DNA from: Alphaproteobacteria bacterium UBA2964
GTDB taxonomy: Bacteria; Pseudomonadota; Alphaproteobacteria; MPNO01; UBA2964
Assembly: GCA_002348425.1 (NCBI GenBank)
Contig: DEBE01000095.1
Span: forward strand, 1 to 7,746
DNA length: 7,746 bases
Direction of reading: 5' to 3'
Shown one piece after another: positions 1 through 6,503 of the stretch; the first letter of the stretch is position 1; each line of letters opens with the position of its first letter. The position numbers and the translations under genes were made by a program. Below the pieces are notes generated by a model. That model was not told the origin of the DNA. It searched no databases and saw only the letters and a program-made list of their open reading frames with translations.

Positions 1-887
1 TTGCGGCCGCGACTGCACACTCTTTTGTGCCGATTGCAGTTCGATTACTCGATCATATACCCGCAATTGAGCTAGTATTCTTTAGAAATTTAATCGGCCT
101 TTTAATCATTCTTACCATTATTTCGTGGCGCGGTTTCCAATTTTGGAAAACCAATCGCCTTGGATTTCATATACAAAGAAACCTGGCAAACTTTATTGGG
201 ATGTGGCTCTGGTTTGCGGGGCTCGCATTTCTTCCAATAGCAAAAGCGGTCGCACTTCATTTCACCGTTCCGCTAATGGTCGTTGTCTTAGCTGTAATTT
301 TTTTACGTGAGCGCCCTGGAATTATGCGTTTAACATGCACGCTGGTAGGTTTCGCTGGGGTGCTTGTTATTCTTCGACCGGGTGCGCTTCCCATGAGCCC
401 GGCAGCTTTTCTAGTACTTGGGTCTGCACTTTCCTATGCGGGAGTAGCAATCTACACGCGTTCCCTAGGAAAAACGGACCATCCGAGCACCACAACATTC
501 TATTACCAATTCACTCTAACAGTTTTTGCTTCCATTTCGATGTTTGTAGGTTGGCTACTAAGCACATTGAACCCGGACCTTGGATTACCCGCCACCTGGT
601 TTACATGGGTAACACCAAGCGTCACTGATATCCCTGCATTACTACTTTTAGCCATCTCAGGAACAGTAGCTCCTTACTGTCTAGTCAGGGCATTTGTACA
701 TACTGAAGCCACCATTGTTGAACCAATAGAATATTTACGGCTACCGATCACAGCCGGGATTGCCTACCTCATATTTGATCAATCTACCGATTTATGGGTC
801 TGGGTCGGAGCGGCTATCATTGCCGGCTCAACGTATGTTATGACCCAATCCGAGGCCAAGAAAGTAAGCCAAAATCAAAAGCCCTGA
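1..887 (+). CDS. EamA-family (DMT superfamily) transporter, 5'-truncated by window edge
   Basis: This is an inner-membrane carrier of the drug/metabolite transporter superfamily, substrate unknown. The frame is open to the left edge; the first complete codon is at 3 and reads A-A-A-T-A-H-S-F before the GTG at 27. That GTG is therefore an internal Val and the true start lies upstream. The missing part is probably only the N-terminus and the beginning of helix 1, because family landmarks appear at once. These are IPAIELVFFRNLIG (helix 1-2 region), AVALHFTVPL, FLRERP, then GFAGVLVILRPG, which closes the first EamA repeat. The second repeat ends with IEYLRLP and a final helix around LWVWVGAAII. 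About ten hydrophobic segments are expected, of which most are visible. The tail is hydrophilic (SEAKKVSQNQKP). The gene converges on the UbiD gene with 3 bp between stop codons. The LRLP signature groups it with the plus-strand EamA gene at 2495 rather than the minus-strand operon copies. Family assignment is firm. Confidence 0.92.
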   Translation, partial: AAATAHSFVPIAVRLLDHIPAIELVFFRNLIGLLIILTIISWRGFQFWKTNRLGFHIQRNLANFIGMWLWFAGLAFLPIAKAVALHFTVPLMVVVLAVIFLRERPGIMRLTCTLVGFAGVLVILRPGALPMSPAAFLVLGSALSYAGVAIYTRSLGKTDHPSTTTFYYQFTLTVFASISMFVGWLLSTLNPDLGLPATWFTWVTPSVTDIPALLLLAISGTVAPYCLVRAFVHTEATIVEPIEYLRLPITAGIAYLIFDQSTDLWVWVGAAIIAGSTYVMTQSEAKKVSQNQKP

Positions 888-890
888 TGT

Positions 891-2396
891 CTAACCGAAG
901 TTTTCTTTCTCTGGTGGAGCATTACTATTCAGCAGCCACCCCCACTTTTGAACAGCTCGTGCATAAGTTTCCGGATCAGGCATATTAACCTTAGGATACC
1001 GGTCTTTCCAATGGAAAGGTTTGCAAGCATTTATTATAGCACGGCTATTTGTAGTGTCGCCAATTGCCTTTCGATCCGGATGTATTGAGGGGTCGAGACC
1101 GGTAGACCAGCCCCTTTGAATTATATCTATATCAGTAGCTGGATCTGCCCGGAAACACAGCGCCCACATTACATCTTCAAGATTGGACGCGTCTATATCT
1201 TCATCAACTACAACCACAAATTTACCCGCGTAAGCCCCTAATCTGCATTGTGAAGCAATTTGGCCAGCCTGCGTTGCATGCCCGGGATACCGTTGCTTGA
1301 TTGACACCGCCGTAAACATCCTTCCTCCTCCACATTCGTGGCACCACGCCACTTGTACATCCGGAACGCCGACCGCCTCGATCTGCTCTTTCAATAAAGC
1401 CGACCTCACGACAGCACGATATCTAGACTGTTCTTCTGGTGGCCGTTGTGGCGGACAACCAAGCATAATTGGATTATTGCGATGATAGATAGCCTTTATA
1501 TCTAGGGTAGGTCCATTGTGTTCAGGATTACCGTAATATCCGGTCCATTCCCCAAAGGGTCCTTCTGAATGAAGTTTTTCTGGGTAACAGAATCCTTCGA
1601 GAACGATCTCAGCATTCGCCGGAAAGGGTAATCCGGTATGCTTTCCCATAACGCATTGTAAGGGTTTTCCTCTATATGCTCCCATAATATCGAACTCGCA
1701 GACCCCGTATGGGATTTCTGAGGAAGACATAAGAAAACTCAAAGGATCAATCCCTACTACTACACAGACTGGCATTGGCAGGTTCTTTGACATGTATTTC
1801 TGGCGATGGAGACGCCCATGCTTACCCGGAGAAATATAAAATCCAACAGTTTTTTTATCATGAACCATTACCCGATAGGTTCCAACGTTAATCCAATTTT
1901 CCTCTGGATCACGGGTAACATTAAATGATCCAGTTCCGATATACCTACCCCCATCACCCTCGTGCCAGAGCGGTGTCGGAAATGATAGGACATCCACCTC
2001 ATCACCTTCCATTATGTTTTCCATTACTGGCCCAGTTTTTACCACCTCATAAGGAAGAGGATTTTGGACGACAGACTGGTACGCTTTATTAAAAGCAACA
2101 CTTAGTTCAAATTTTGAAAGGTTAGGCGGGAAGCCAAGTGTAATATTTTGCCGGCGCCCACCAAAAAAGTTGGTGAAAACACGATGACCCTTTGGATAGC
2201 CGGGTATTTCATCAAAGAGGGCGCATGGTGCTTTCTCGTTATGGAGAAGAAGTTCCGCTGCGAGGCCAATATCTTCCTCCCAGCTGGCTCCTTCAACTCG
2301 CCGCAACTCACCCAGTTTTTCAACTTCCTGTATATACTCCCGCAGATCATCAAATTTTACTTGGTGAGAGAGGCTTTTAACCTTGGACCCATCCAT
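891..2396 (-). CDS. UbiD-family prFMN-dependent (de)carboxylase
   Basis: This is a cytoplasmic decarboxylase of the UbiD family, which uses prenylated FMN plus a divalent metal and K+ to (de)carboxylate aromatic or alpha,beta-unsaturated acids. The 501-aa length matches full-length family members. Compared from memory with A. niger Fdc1, the E-R-E catalytic set is present: Arg175 in NVGTYR, and Glu278 and Glu283 in EGPFGEWTGYYG. The metal/prFMN ligand positions also appear to be present: Asn170, His193 in SPGKHG and Glu234 in CEFD. ATG at 2396 is supported by AGGAG at 2405-2409, 8 nt upstream. The gene could be UbiD proper (4-hydroxy-3-polyprenylbenzoate decarboxylase of ubiquinone synthesis) or a catabolic relative acting on phenolic, phthalate-like or heteroaromatic acids. 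Divergence from a transporter gene and the lack of ubiquinone genes nearby favour a catabolic or accessory role, but only as inference. No UbiX gene is visible, so prFMN must be supplied from elsewhere. Confidence 0.93.
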   Translation of the reverse strand: MDGSKVKSLSHQVKFDDLREYIQEVEKLGELRRVEGASWEEDIGLAAELLLHNEKAPCALFDEIPGYPKGHRVFTNFFGGRRQNITLGFPPNLSKFELSVAFNKAYQSVVQNPLPYEVVKTGPVMENIMEGDEVDVLSFPTPLWHEGDGGRYIGTGSFNVTRDPEENWINVGTYRVMVHDKKTVGFYISPGKHGRLHRQKYMSKNLPMPVCVVVGIDPLSFLMSSSEIPYGVCEFDIMGAYRGKPLQCVMGKHTGLPFPANAEIVLEGFCYPEKLHSEGPFGEWTGYYGNPEHNGPTLDIKAIYHRNNPIMLGCPPQRPPEEQSRYRAVVRSALLKEQIEAVGVPDVQVAWCHECGGGRMFTAVSIKQRYPGHATQAGQIASQCRLGAYAGKFVVVVDEDIDASNLEDVMWALCFRADPATDIDIIQRGWSTGLDPSIHPDRKAIGDTTNSRAIINACKPFHWKDRYPKVNMPDPETYARAVQKWGWLLNSNAPPEKENFG

Positions 2397-2494
2397 TGAA
2401 ATAACTCCTATTATATGTTTATCAATTTAAAATACGCTTCGTACTATATTCTGTAAATCCGAGTTTGAAGTGAGTCTGAAGAGTAAATTCTGTT
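2397..2494. promoter_or_regulatory. Divergent intergenic region between UbiD and EamA genes
   Basis: This 98-bp AT-rich gap separates the starts of two divergent genes, so it must hold promoter(s) for both unless either is read through. For the plus-strand transporter a weak sigma70-like pair is visible: TTATCA at 2419-2424 and TACTAT at 2442-2447, 17 bp apart, each matching 4 of 6 consensus bases. A short palindrome, TACG-CTT-CGTA (2433-2443), sits in the spacer and could be an operator, though 4-bp arms are weak evidence. GAAGAG at 2478-2483 is the only SD-like sequence before the ATG at 2495, and its 11-nt spacing is long. I see no convincing -35/-10 pair for the UbiD direction. The shared region suggests co-regulation, as an inference. 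Confidence 0.4.
2405..2409 (-). promoter_or_regulatory. Shine-Dalgarno site of the UbiD gene
   Basis: On the minus strand AGGAG lies 8 nt before the ATG at 2396-2394. It fixes that start for the UbiD gene. It abuts an exact TATAAT (2410-2415, minus strand), which is too close to act as the -10 of a transcript that keeps this SD. Confidence 0.7.
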
Positions 2495-3388
2495 ATGAAC
2501 CAAAAAATCACCGCCAACCCGAACCGCACTGAGACTCTTCATGGTATCGCCTGGATGTTAATCGCAGTTGCTGGTCTAGCCGGTATTGTAATTGCTGTCC
2601 GCGCACTCAAACCGGATATTGGTATAACAGAAATCCTTTTCTTAAGAGCGCTAATCGGTTTAATTTTTATTTCGGTATTTATGATACCCAGGTGTGGGTA
2701 TAAAACACTGCGCACCAAGCGTTTACCTTTTCAAATTCTAAGGAATTTTACCCACGTAGGCGCCCAATATTGCGTTTTTTTTGCCGTAATATCCGTTCCA
2801 CTCGCCGTTGTAACCTCAATTGAATACACAATTCCTGCCTTAACTGCGGCAATTGCAGCGATGACAATTGGCGAAAGAGTAAAAAAATATCGTTGGATTA
2901 GTATGGCAGTAAGTTTTGCTGGCGTTCTTATAATTATCCGACCTGGTTTTGTTCCAGTGAGTATACCAACGCTGATGGTTATTTTGGGAGCAATATTATT
3001 TTCGGCTCAGAATGTGATGGTTAAGGTTTTATCCCAAACTGAGAGTGCCGGTACCATGGTTTTCACAATGAATCTAATGCAAGGCATTATTCTTGTTGGT
3101 CCTGCAATATACTTTTGGGTAACACCAGAATGGCATCACCTGCCATGGCTTTTATTATTAGGAACTTCAGGAATTATAACCCATTTCTGTATAAGCAAGG
3201 CTTTAGTTTTAATAGACACTTCGGTCTGCTTTCCACTCGATTTTCTTCGTCTTCCCTTTATAGCCCTAATTGCCTACTTACTTTGGGGTGAAACATTTTC
3301 ACCGTGGGTACTGATAGGAGCGTTAGTAATTTTTGCGAGTACCTATTTCTCAGTTCGCAGGGAGGCAAAAGAGGCGACCGCTAAGTAA
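2495..3388 (+). CDS. EamA-family (DMT superfamily) transporter
   Basis: This is a complete 297-aa inner-membrane DMT carrier with two EamA repeats (about residues 16-150 and 158-288) and around ten predicted helices. Landmarks are LFLRALIGL (48-56), RNFTHVG (83-89), SIEYTIPALTAAIAA (108-122), the GER motif (126-128) ending the first repeat, FAGVLIIIRPG (141-151), and DFLRLP (249-254) followed by WGE (264-266) in the second repeat. The N-terminus carries a hydrophilic leader of about 15 residues (MNQKITANPNRTETL), longer than in its relatives here. The start at the ATG of 2495 has only a weak SD. The gene is divergent from the UbiD gene over 98 bp, which makes it a candidate for moving the decarboxylase substrate or product; that link is inferred from position only. 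Direction and substrate of transport cannot be read from sequence. It ends in TAA and converges on the TPR gene with a 42-bp gap. Confidence 0.93.
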   Translation: MNQKITANPNRTETLHGIAWMLIAVAGLAGIVIAVRALKPDIGITEILFLRALIGLIFISVFMIPRCGYKTLRTKRLPFQILRNFTHVGAQYCVFFAVISVPLAVVTSIEYTIPALTAAIAAMTIGERVKKYRWISMAVSFAGVLIIIRPGFVPVSIPTLMVILGAILFSAQNVMVKVLSQTESAGTMVFTMNLMQGIILVGPAIYFWVTPEWHHLPWLLLLGTSGIITHFCISKALVLIDTSVCFPLDFLRLPFIALIAYLLWGETFSPWVLIGALVIFASTYFSVRREAKEATAK

Positions 3389-3400
3389 TAATTAAAAAGA

Positions 3401-3451
3401 GGTATAAAAATCAAAAATACCGAAAGATATCTAATATTGACTGATATCTTT
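3401..3451. terminator. AT-rich inverted repeats at the convergent end of EamA and TPR genes (possible weak bidirectional terminator)
   Basis: A perfect 9-bp inverted repeat (AAAGATATC at 3423-3431, GATATCTTT at 3443-3451, 11-nt loop) spans the TPR gene stop codon. Beside it GGTAT (3401-3405) and ATACC (3417-3421) form a second, 5-bp repeat. Read on the minus strand, the first hairpin is followed by a T-rich stretch, as an intrinsic terminator would be. The stem has only two G:C pairs per arm and no continuous T run follows directly, so this is a weak candidate. Confidence 0.35.
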
Positions 3452-3925
3452 ACCACTTTTCTTCAAAAATCTATCAAAGGAGTGCTTAAGATTTTGATAT
3501 TCTGCACAGTCTTTACCACATAGATTTTTTAAAACCTTCAGATATTTTACTGCCTGCAAGGGTTTATTTAGTTCCAAATAGGCTTCGCCAATATATTCAT
3601 TGGCTCCTTTGTGCTTTGGGTCGATTTTTAGTGCATCCATATAATATTCAATTGCAAAACTAGTCTTTTTAGACTTTCGGTAACTAAATCCCAACAAATT
3701 CAAAGCATCGGCGAGTTGAGCTTTATCATCAATTTCTGACTCAACAATTTCATTCAGCAGATCTATCGCAGAGCGGTATTTTTGCCTTTTAATAAAAGAA
3801 ACTGCTGTTTTGTATTTTGCCGAAGCCTCTTTCGCGGTCAACTCTTCCGCAGAATAAGAGGGCTTATCTAATGTAAATATCAATATAATTGAAAAAATAC
3901 CGAGGAATAACTTTTTATTTTCCAT
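3431..3925 (-). CDS. Secreted small tetratricopeptide-repeat protein with CxxxC motif
   Basis: This 164-aa protein has an N-terminal signal peptide: Lys-rich n-region, hydrophobic core at about residues 6-19, and likely cleavage after PSYSA at residue 26. The mature part should be periplasmic. It is helical, with about two to three TPR units. The clearest is the A-L-N-L-L-G-F-S-Y-R repeat (about 74-105, ending ALKIDPKHKGA), followed by NEYIGEAYLELNKPLQAVKYL (109-129). A C-terminal segment carries Cys136 and Cys140 (CGKDC) followed by AEYQNLK. I have seen this arrangement in small alphaproteobacterial TPR proteins, but the role is unknown to me. The two cysteines could form a disulfide or hold a ligand. 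ATG at 3925 has AAGGG (3934-3938) 8 nt upstream. The gene is AT-richer than its neighbours and stands 130 bp from the operon above it, so it is probably transcribed separately. It could act as a protein-protein adaptor. Confidence 0.85.
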   Translation of the reverse strand: MENKKLFLGIFSIILIFTLDKPSYSAEELTAKEASAKYKTAVSFIKRQKYRSAIDLLNEIVESEIDDKAQLADALNLLGFSYRKSKKTSFAIEYYMDALKIDPKHKGANEYIGEAYLELNKPLQAVKYLKVLKNLCGKDCAEYQNLKHSFDRFLKKSGKDISQY

Positions 3926-4055
3926 AAATAAAACCCTTAACCTATAAGGTACAAACCTAACTAGATTTATTGCAGCAAGTAAAACCCCTAATTGAGTATT
4001 GTATTAGAAAAATCTATATAAAACATCCCATTAGTACTTTATATTTTTTAAAAAG
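3926..4055. other. AT-rich intergenic gap between TPR gene and GST operon end
   Basis: This 130-bp gap should contain the TPR promoter and the end of the upstream GST operon, both read on the minus strand. I see only weak signals: AAGGG at 3934-3938 as TPR SD, a 5-bp inverted repeat CTAAT/ATTAG (3988-3992 and 4003-4007), and a TTTTTTAAAAA run near the GST stop. No convincing terminator hairpin or -35/-10 pair stands out. Confidence 0.4.
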
Positions 4056-4757
4056 CTAACGACGCTGCATTTGACTAGAACCGAAAAGAATATCACGTGT
4101 TGTTTCGTTCAGGACTTCGTTTGGTTTACGCCGGTAATCAGAAAGAAGTTTCATGCCCTGCTGTACCGCCGGACGCACAGATATCTCATCGAACCAACGT
4201 TTAACGTAAGAATAATTATCCCATAGCTGGCCATGATAACGATGAACTCTAACCCATGGCCAGCATGCCATATCTGCAATAGTGTAGAGCTCACCTGCCA
4301 AAAATTTTGTTCTTGAAAGTTGTCGATCCATTACTCCATAAAGACGGCCTGCTTCTTCAGTAAAACGCGTGATCGCATAGGGCACACGTTCAATCGCAGC
4401 ATCTCGAAAGTGGTGAGCCTGACCACAAATTGGCCCAAGGTTAGCCATCTGAAACATCAGCCATTGCAGAACTTCATAACGTTCTGTTCCTATGGATGGT
4501 AAAAATTTTCCGGTTTTTTCCGATAAATAGACTAAAATTGCACCTGATTCAAAAATTGAAATTGATTTACCACACGGTCCGTCCGAGTCTAATAAAGCTG
4601 GAATGCGGTTATTTGGGCTCAGCTTAAGGAATTCAGGTTTGAACTGATATCCACCAGTGATATCAACCTTTTTTACCACATAATCCAGGGCACACTCTTC
4701 AAGCATAATAGAAATTTTATGCGCATTAGGTGTAGGCCATGCATAGAGTTTAATCAT
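4056..4757 (-). CDS. Nu-class (YfcG-like) glutathione S-transferase / disulfide-bond oxidoreductase
   Basis: This cytoplasmic 233-aa protein has a thioredoxin-fold N-domain (about 1-85) and an all-helical C-domain (about 90-210). The start MIKLYAWPTPNAHK matches the YfcG/YghU type, with Thr9 and Asn11 at the active site instead of a catalytic Tyr, Ser or Cys. Other landmarks are NNRIPAL with the cis-Pro at 53, the FESGAI glutathione-binding motif (Glu70, Ser71), GQAHHF (112-117), and the fold motif TIADMACWPW (159-168). The E. coli relative binds GSH/GSSG and reduces disulfides, so a redox or thiol-conjugation role is more likely than classical detoxification; this is family inference. I chose the ATG at 4757-4755 because AGGAG (4763-4767) precedes it by 5 nt and family alignment begins there. 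An upstream GTG at 4784 would add nine unrelated residues inside the neighbouring gene. The start overlaps the EamA-A stop by 8 bp, so translation is probably coupled. It is the last gene of the operon. The C-terminal tail past about 210 is longer than in YfcG. Confidence 0.93.
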   Translation of the reverse strand: MIKLYAWPTPNAHKISIMLEECALDYVVKKVDITGGYQFKPEFLKLSPNNRIPALLDSDGPCGKSISIFESGAILVYLSEKTGKFLPSIGTERYEVLQWLMFQMANLGPICGQAHHFRDAAIERVPYAITRFTEEAGRLYGVMDRQLSRTKFLAGELYTIADMACWPWVRVHRYHGQLWDNYSYVKRWFDEISVRPAVQQGMKLLSDYRRKPNEVLNETTRDILFGSSQMQRR

Positions 4758-5625
4758 TTTTTCTCCTATTCCTCTGTGTACCACGATGCACAGTATAGGT
4801 GGTTGCGCAAAATATTATAATTGCACCAATCCATGTCCAGATATCAGGAAATTCACTAAAAATTATCCAGCCAAATACAGCACCGAGAGGCATTCTCAAG
4901 AAGTTAACCGGTTGGACGACCCTCGCTGCCGCTATTGCAATTCCTTTTGAAACAGTTATGTAACCAATGGTTGATAACACCGCAGCCCCAACAATCGTTG
5001 GCCAATCTGAAAGATAGGGTAGTTGCCAATCTTTGATAGCCATTGGGAGAGAAACAGGCACCAACAGGATATTGGCATAAAATACAATAACTGTAGTGGT
5101 AACCGATTTTGAAAGTGATTTTATCAAAGTGTTTACGCTTGCGTAACTAGCTGCACAGGCCACGGCAGCAATAGATGCAGTAGTTATTTCTATAAAGCCC
5201 GGTCTCAACACAATCAGAATGCCTGCAAAGCCAATAAAAGTGGCAACCCAACTTGCAAGGTCAGATCTTTCACGCAAGAAAATTATTGCGAAGGCAATGG
5301 TAAACAGTGGTGTTGCAAACTGAAGAGCAAAAAATTCCGCAACAGGCATCCGTCCCGCTGCATAAAACCACAGAAATATACCAACATATGAAAAAATGCC
5401 AGTCATCAAAACTGGGATTGGCCTTTTTGGCCAAAGAGAAGACCATCGAACTCTATAGATCATCGGGGCCAGCATGATGACCGCTATAACGGATCGAAAG
5501 AAGGTCAGCAAAAAAGGTGAATAAGCGTCACCTATAAATCGAATAAGAATAGCAGAACCTACATAACAAAATGCACTGACAGCCATCCAGAATGCCCCTT
5601 GGACAGCCAAAGGAAAATTCATCAT
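4750..5625 (-). CDS. EamA-family (DMT superfamily) transporter, operon copy A
   Basis: This complete 291-aa inner-membrane DMT carrier has two EamA repeats (about 8-143 and 151-282) and about ten helices. Landmarks are FFRSVIAV (42-49), LWFYA (85-89), EFFALQFATPLFT (97-109), FLRER (116-120), GFAGILIVLRPG (132-143), ARVVQPVNFLRMP (234-246) and SEFPDIWTWIGA (257-268). The C-terminal tail is basic (HRGTQRNRRKND). It shares long identical stretches with copy B, including FFALQF, AFAIIFLRE, ARVVQPVNF and EFPDIWTWIGA, so the two probably arose by tandem duplication. ATG at 5625 overlaps the B stop by 4 bp, and a second ATG follows directly. The only SD-like sequence (AAAGG, about 12 nt upstream) lies in one arm of a large palindrome that also encloses the start codon. 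Expression may therefore depend on translation or termination of B. Substrate is unknown. Confidence 0.93.
   Translation of the reverse strand: MMNFPLAVQGAFWMAVSAFCYVGSAILIRFIGDAYSPFLLTFFRSVIAVIMLAPMIYRVRWSSLWPKRPIPVLMTGIFSYVGIFLWFYAAGRMPVAEFFALQFATPLFTIAFAIIFLRERSDLASWVATFIGFAGILIVLRPGFIEITTASIAAVACAASYASVNTLIKSLSKSVTTTVIVFYANILLVPVSLPMAIKDWQLPYLSDWPTIVGAAVLSTIGYITVSKGIAIAAARVVQPVNFLRMPLGAVFGWIIFSEFPDIWTWIGAIIIFCATTYTVHRGTQRNRRKND
4763..4767 (-). promoter_or_regulatory. Shine-Dalgarno site deciding the GST start
   Basis: AGGAG on the minus strand lies 5 nt before the ATG at 4757. It falls inside the last codons of EamA-A (the R-R-K-N-D tail), and it supports the shorter 233-aa GST over a GTG start at 4784. 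Confidence 0.7.
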
Positions 5626-5655
5626 GAATTTTTATAACCTTTGGCTGTCCGGGCA
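5593..5655 (-). promoter_or_regulatory. Long imperfect palindrome at the EamA-B/EamA-A junction (putative mRNA hairpin)
   Basis: Nested inverted repeats share one centre at 5623. Innermost arms are 5614-5622 with 5624-5632 (9 bp). The middle arms are 5601-5613 with 5638-5650 (GGACAGCCAAAGG and its exact complement, 13 bp). The outer arms are 5593-5597 with 5651-5655 (5 bp). Only a 5-nt bulge (5633-5637) and a 3-nt bulge (5598-5600) interrupt about 27 pairs. The apex holds the stop codon of B and the two in-frame ATGs of A, and the SD-like AAAGG is in the stem. Both arms are coding: the RTAK part of the B tail and PLAV near the A N-terminus. A hairpin here could limit free initiation at A, promote coupling, or be an RNA processing or pausing site. 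The pairing is seen directly; function is inferred. Confidence 0.75.
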
Positions 5656-6503
5656 CCCCTCCGCACAGCGTAGGTGGTTGCAACAAAAATTATCACTGCA
5701 CCTATCCATGTCCATATATCTGGAAACTCATTAAATAAAACCCAGCCAAAAATCGCTGCAATTGGCATTCGCATAAAATTTACAGGTTGGACAACCCTCG
5801 CAACAGTTAACGCAATTGCCTTAGTAACCGAAAGGTATGCGATGGTAAGACATAAACAAATGGCAACAATTACTGTGAAGTCATACGCACCTGGAGTTTT
5901 CCAAGTGGTGTAGGCCATTGGCAAGGAAATGGGTATCATGAGAAGGTGTGCATAATATACAATCATTGTGGGTGATACATTGCGTGATAGCGACTTTATA
6001 ACTGTATTGTCACTCGCATAGAATAATGCACTAATGAGTGCAGCTATTGCAGCAAACGAAACTTCTATAATTCCTGGTCGCAGTATTAAGAGTACCCCAC
6101 TAAATCCGATCAAAGCTGCTAGCCAACTGCGCACATCTGATTGCTCGCGCAAAAAGATAATAGCAAAAGCCATAGTCAGAAGTGGCGTCACAAACTGCAA
6201 GGCAAAAAAATCTGCAATCGGCATGGATGCTGTCGCAAAAAACCAAAATACAATCCCAAGATAGGTGAATACTCCTGTGAGGAGGTGCATAAAAAAGCGT
6301 TTAGGTATAAACATCAGACTGCCGCCCTCCCGTAGATAAAACGGTGCTAAAACTGCGACAGCTATTAGGGAACGGATCATGGTCATTTGATATGGTGTAT
6401 AGGTGTCCCCAATTTCCCTAACCAAAGAAGCAGAGCAAGCATAAAATATACAGCTCGACAACATCCACAAAGACCCCAGGATAGCACCCGAAATAGGCCT
6501 CAT
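5622..6503 (-). CDS. EamA-family (DMT superfamily) transporter, operon copy B
   Basis: This complete 293-aa inner-membrane DMT carrier has two EamA repeats (about 8-144 and 152-283). Landmarks are MIRSLIAV (42-49), DFFALQFVTPLLT (98-110), FLREQ (117-121), GFSGVLLILRPG (133-144), ARVVQPVNFMRMP (235-247) and NEFPDIWTWIGA (258-269). I chose the ATG at 6503 because it forms a 4-bp ATGA overlap with the stop of copy C and places helix 1 normally. An ATG at 6572 would add 23 hydrophilic residues encoded inside C and unlike any relative. No good SD precedes the chosen ATG, so coupling to C is likely. Asp166 sits in a predicted helix (YASDNTVIK) where A and C have Val, a possible substrate-specificity difference. 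The hydrophilic tail RTAKGYKNS carries one arm of the junction palindrome. It is closest to copy A. Substrate is unknown. Confidence 0.92.
   Translation of the reverse strand: MRPISGAILGSLWMLSSCIFYACSASLVREIGDTYTPYQMTMIRSLIAVAVLAPFYLREGGSLMFIPKRFFMHLLTGVFTYLGIVFWFFATASMPIADFFALQFVTPLLTMAFAIIFLREQSDVRSWLAALIGFSGVLLILRPGIIEVSFAAIAALISALFYASDNTVIKSLSRNVSPTMIVYYAHLLMIPISLPMAYTTWKTPGAYDFTVIVAICLCLTIAYLSVTKAIALTVARVVQPVNFMRMPIAAIFGWVLFNEFPDIWTWIGAVIIFVATTYAVRRGARTAKGYKNS

Noticed and set aside
3..10. NotI site (GCGGCCGC) at the very start, possible cloning or vector junction
   Set aside because: It reads in frame as Ala codons continuous with the transporter's first helix, so there is no need to invoke an artefact. 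I cannot exclude one without the upstream sequence.
27..29. GTG at 27 as the start of the first EamA gene
   Set aside because: The frame is open upstream to the window edge and helix 1 would be missing, so this is an internal Val of a truncated gene.
885..893. 3-bp gap between convergent EamA and UbiD stop codons as a possible overlapping terminator
   Set aside because: No stable hairpin or T run is visible around it. Close convergent ends are common in compact genomes.
2410..2415. Exact TATAAT on the minus strand before the UbiD gene
   Set aside because: It directly abuts the SD, so a transcript started from it would lack the SD. It also has no clear -35 partner.
4758..4784. GTG start at 4784 for the GST
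   Set aside because: It adds nine residues with no family match, whereas the ATG at 4757 has an SD and begins exactly at the conserved beta strand.
5418..5434. TTGGCC-TTTTT-GGCCAA inverted repeat inside EamA-A
   Set aside because: A 6-bp stem with a 5-nt loop is expected by chance in a window this size, lies mid-gene, and falls in normal coding sequence (the WPKRP region).
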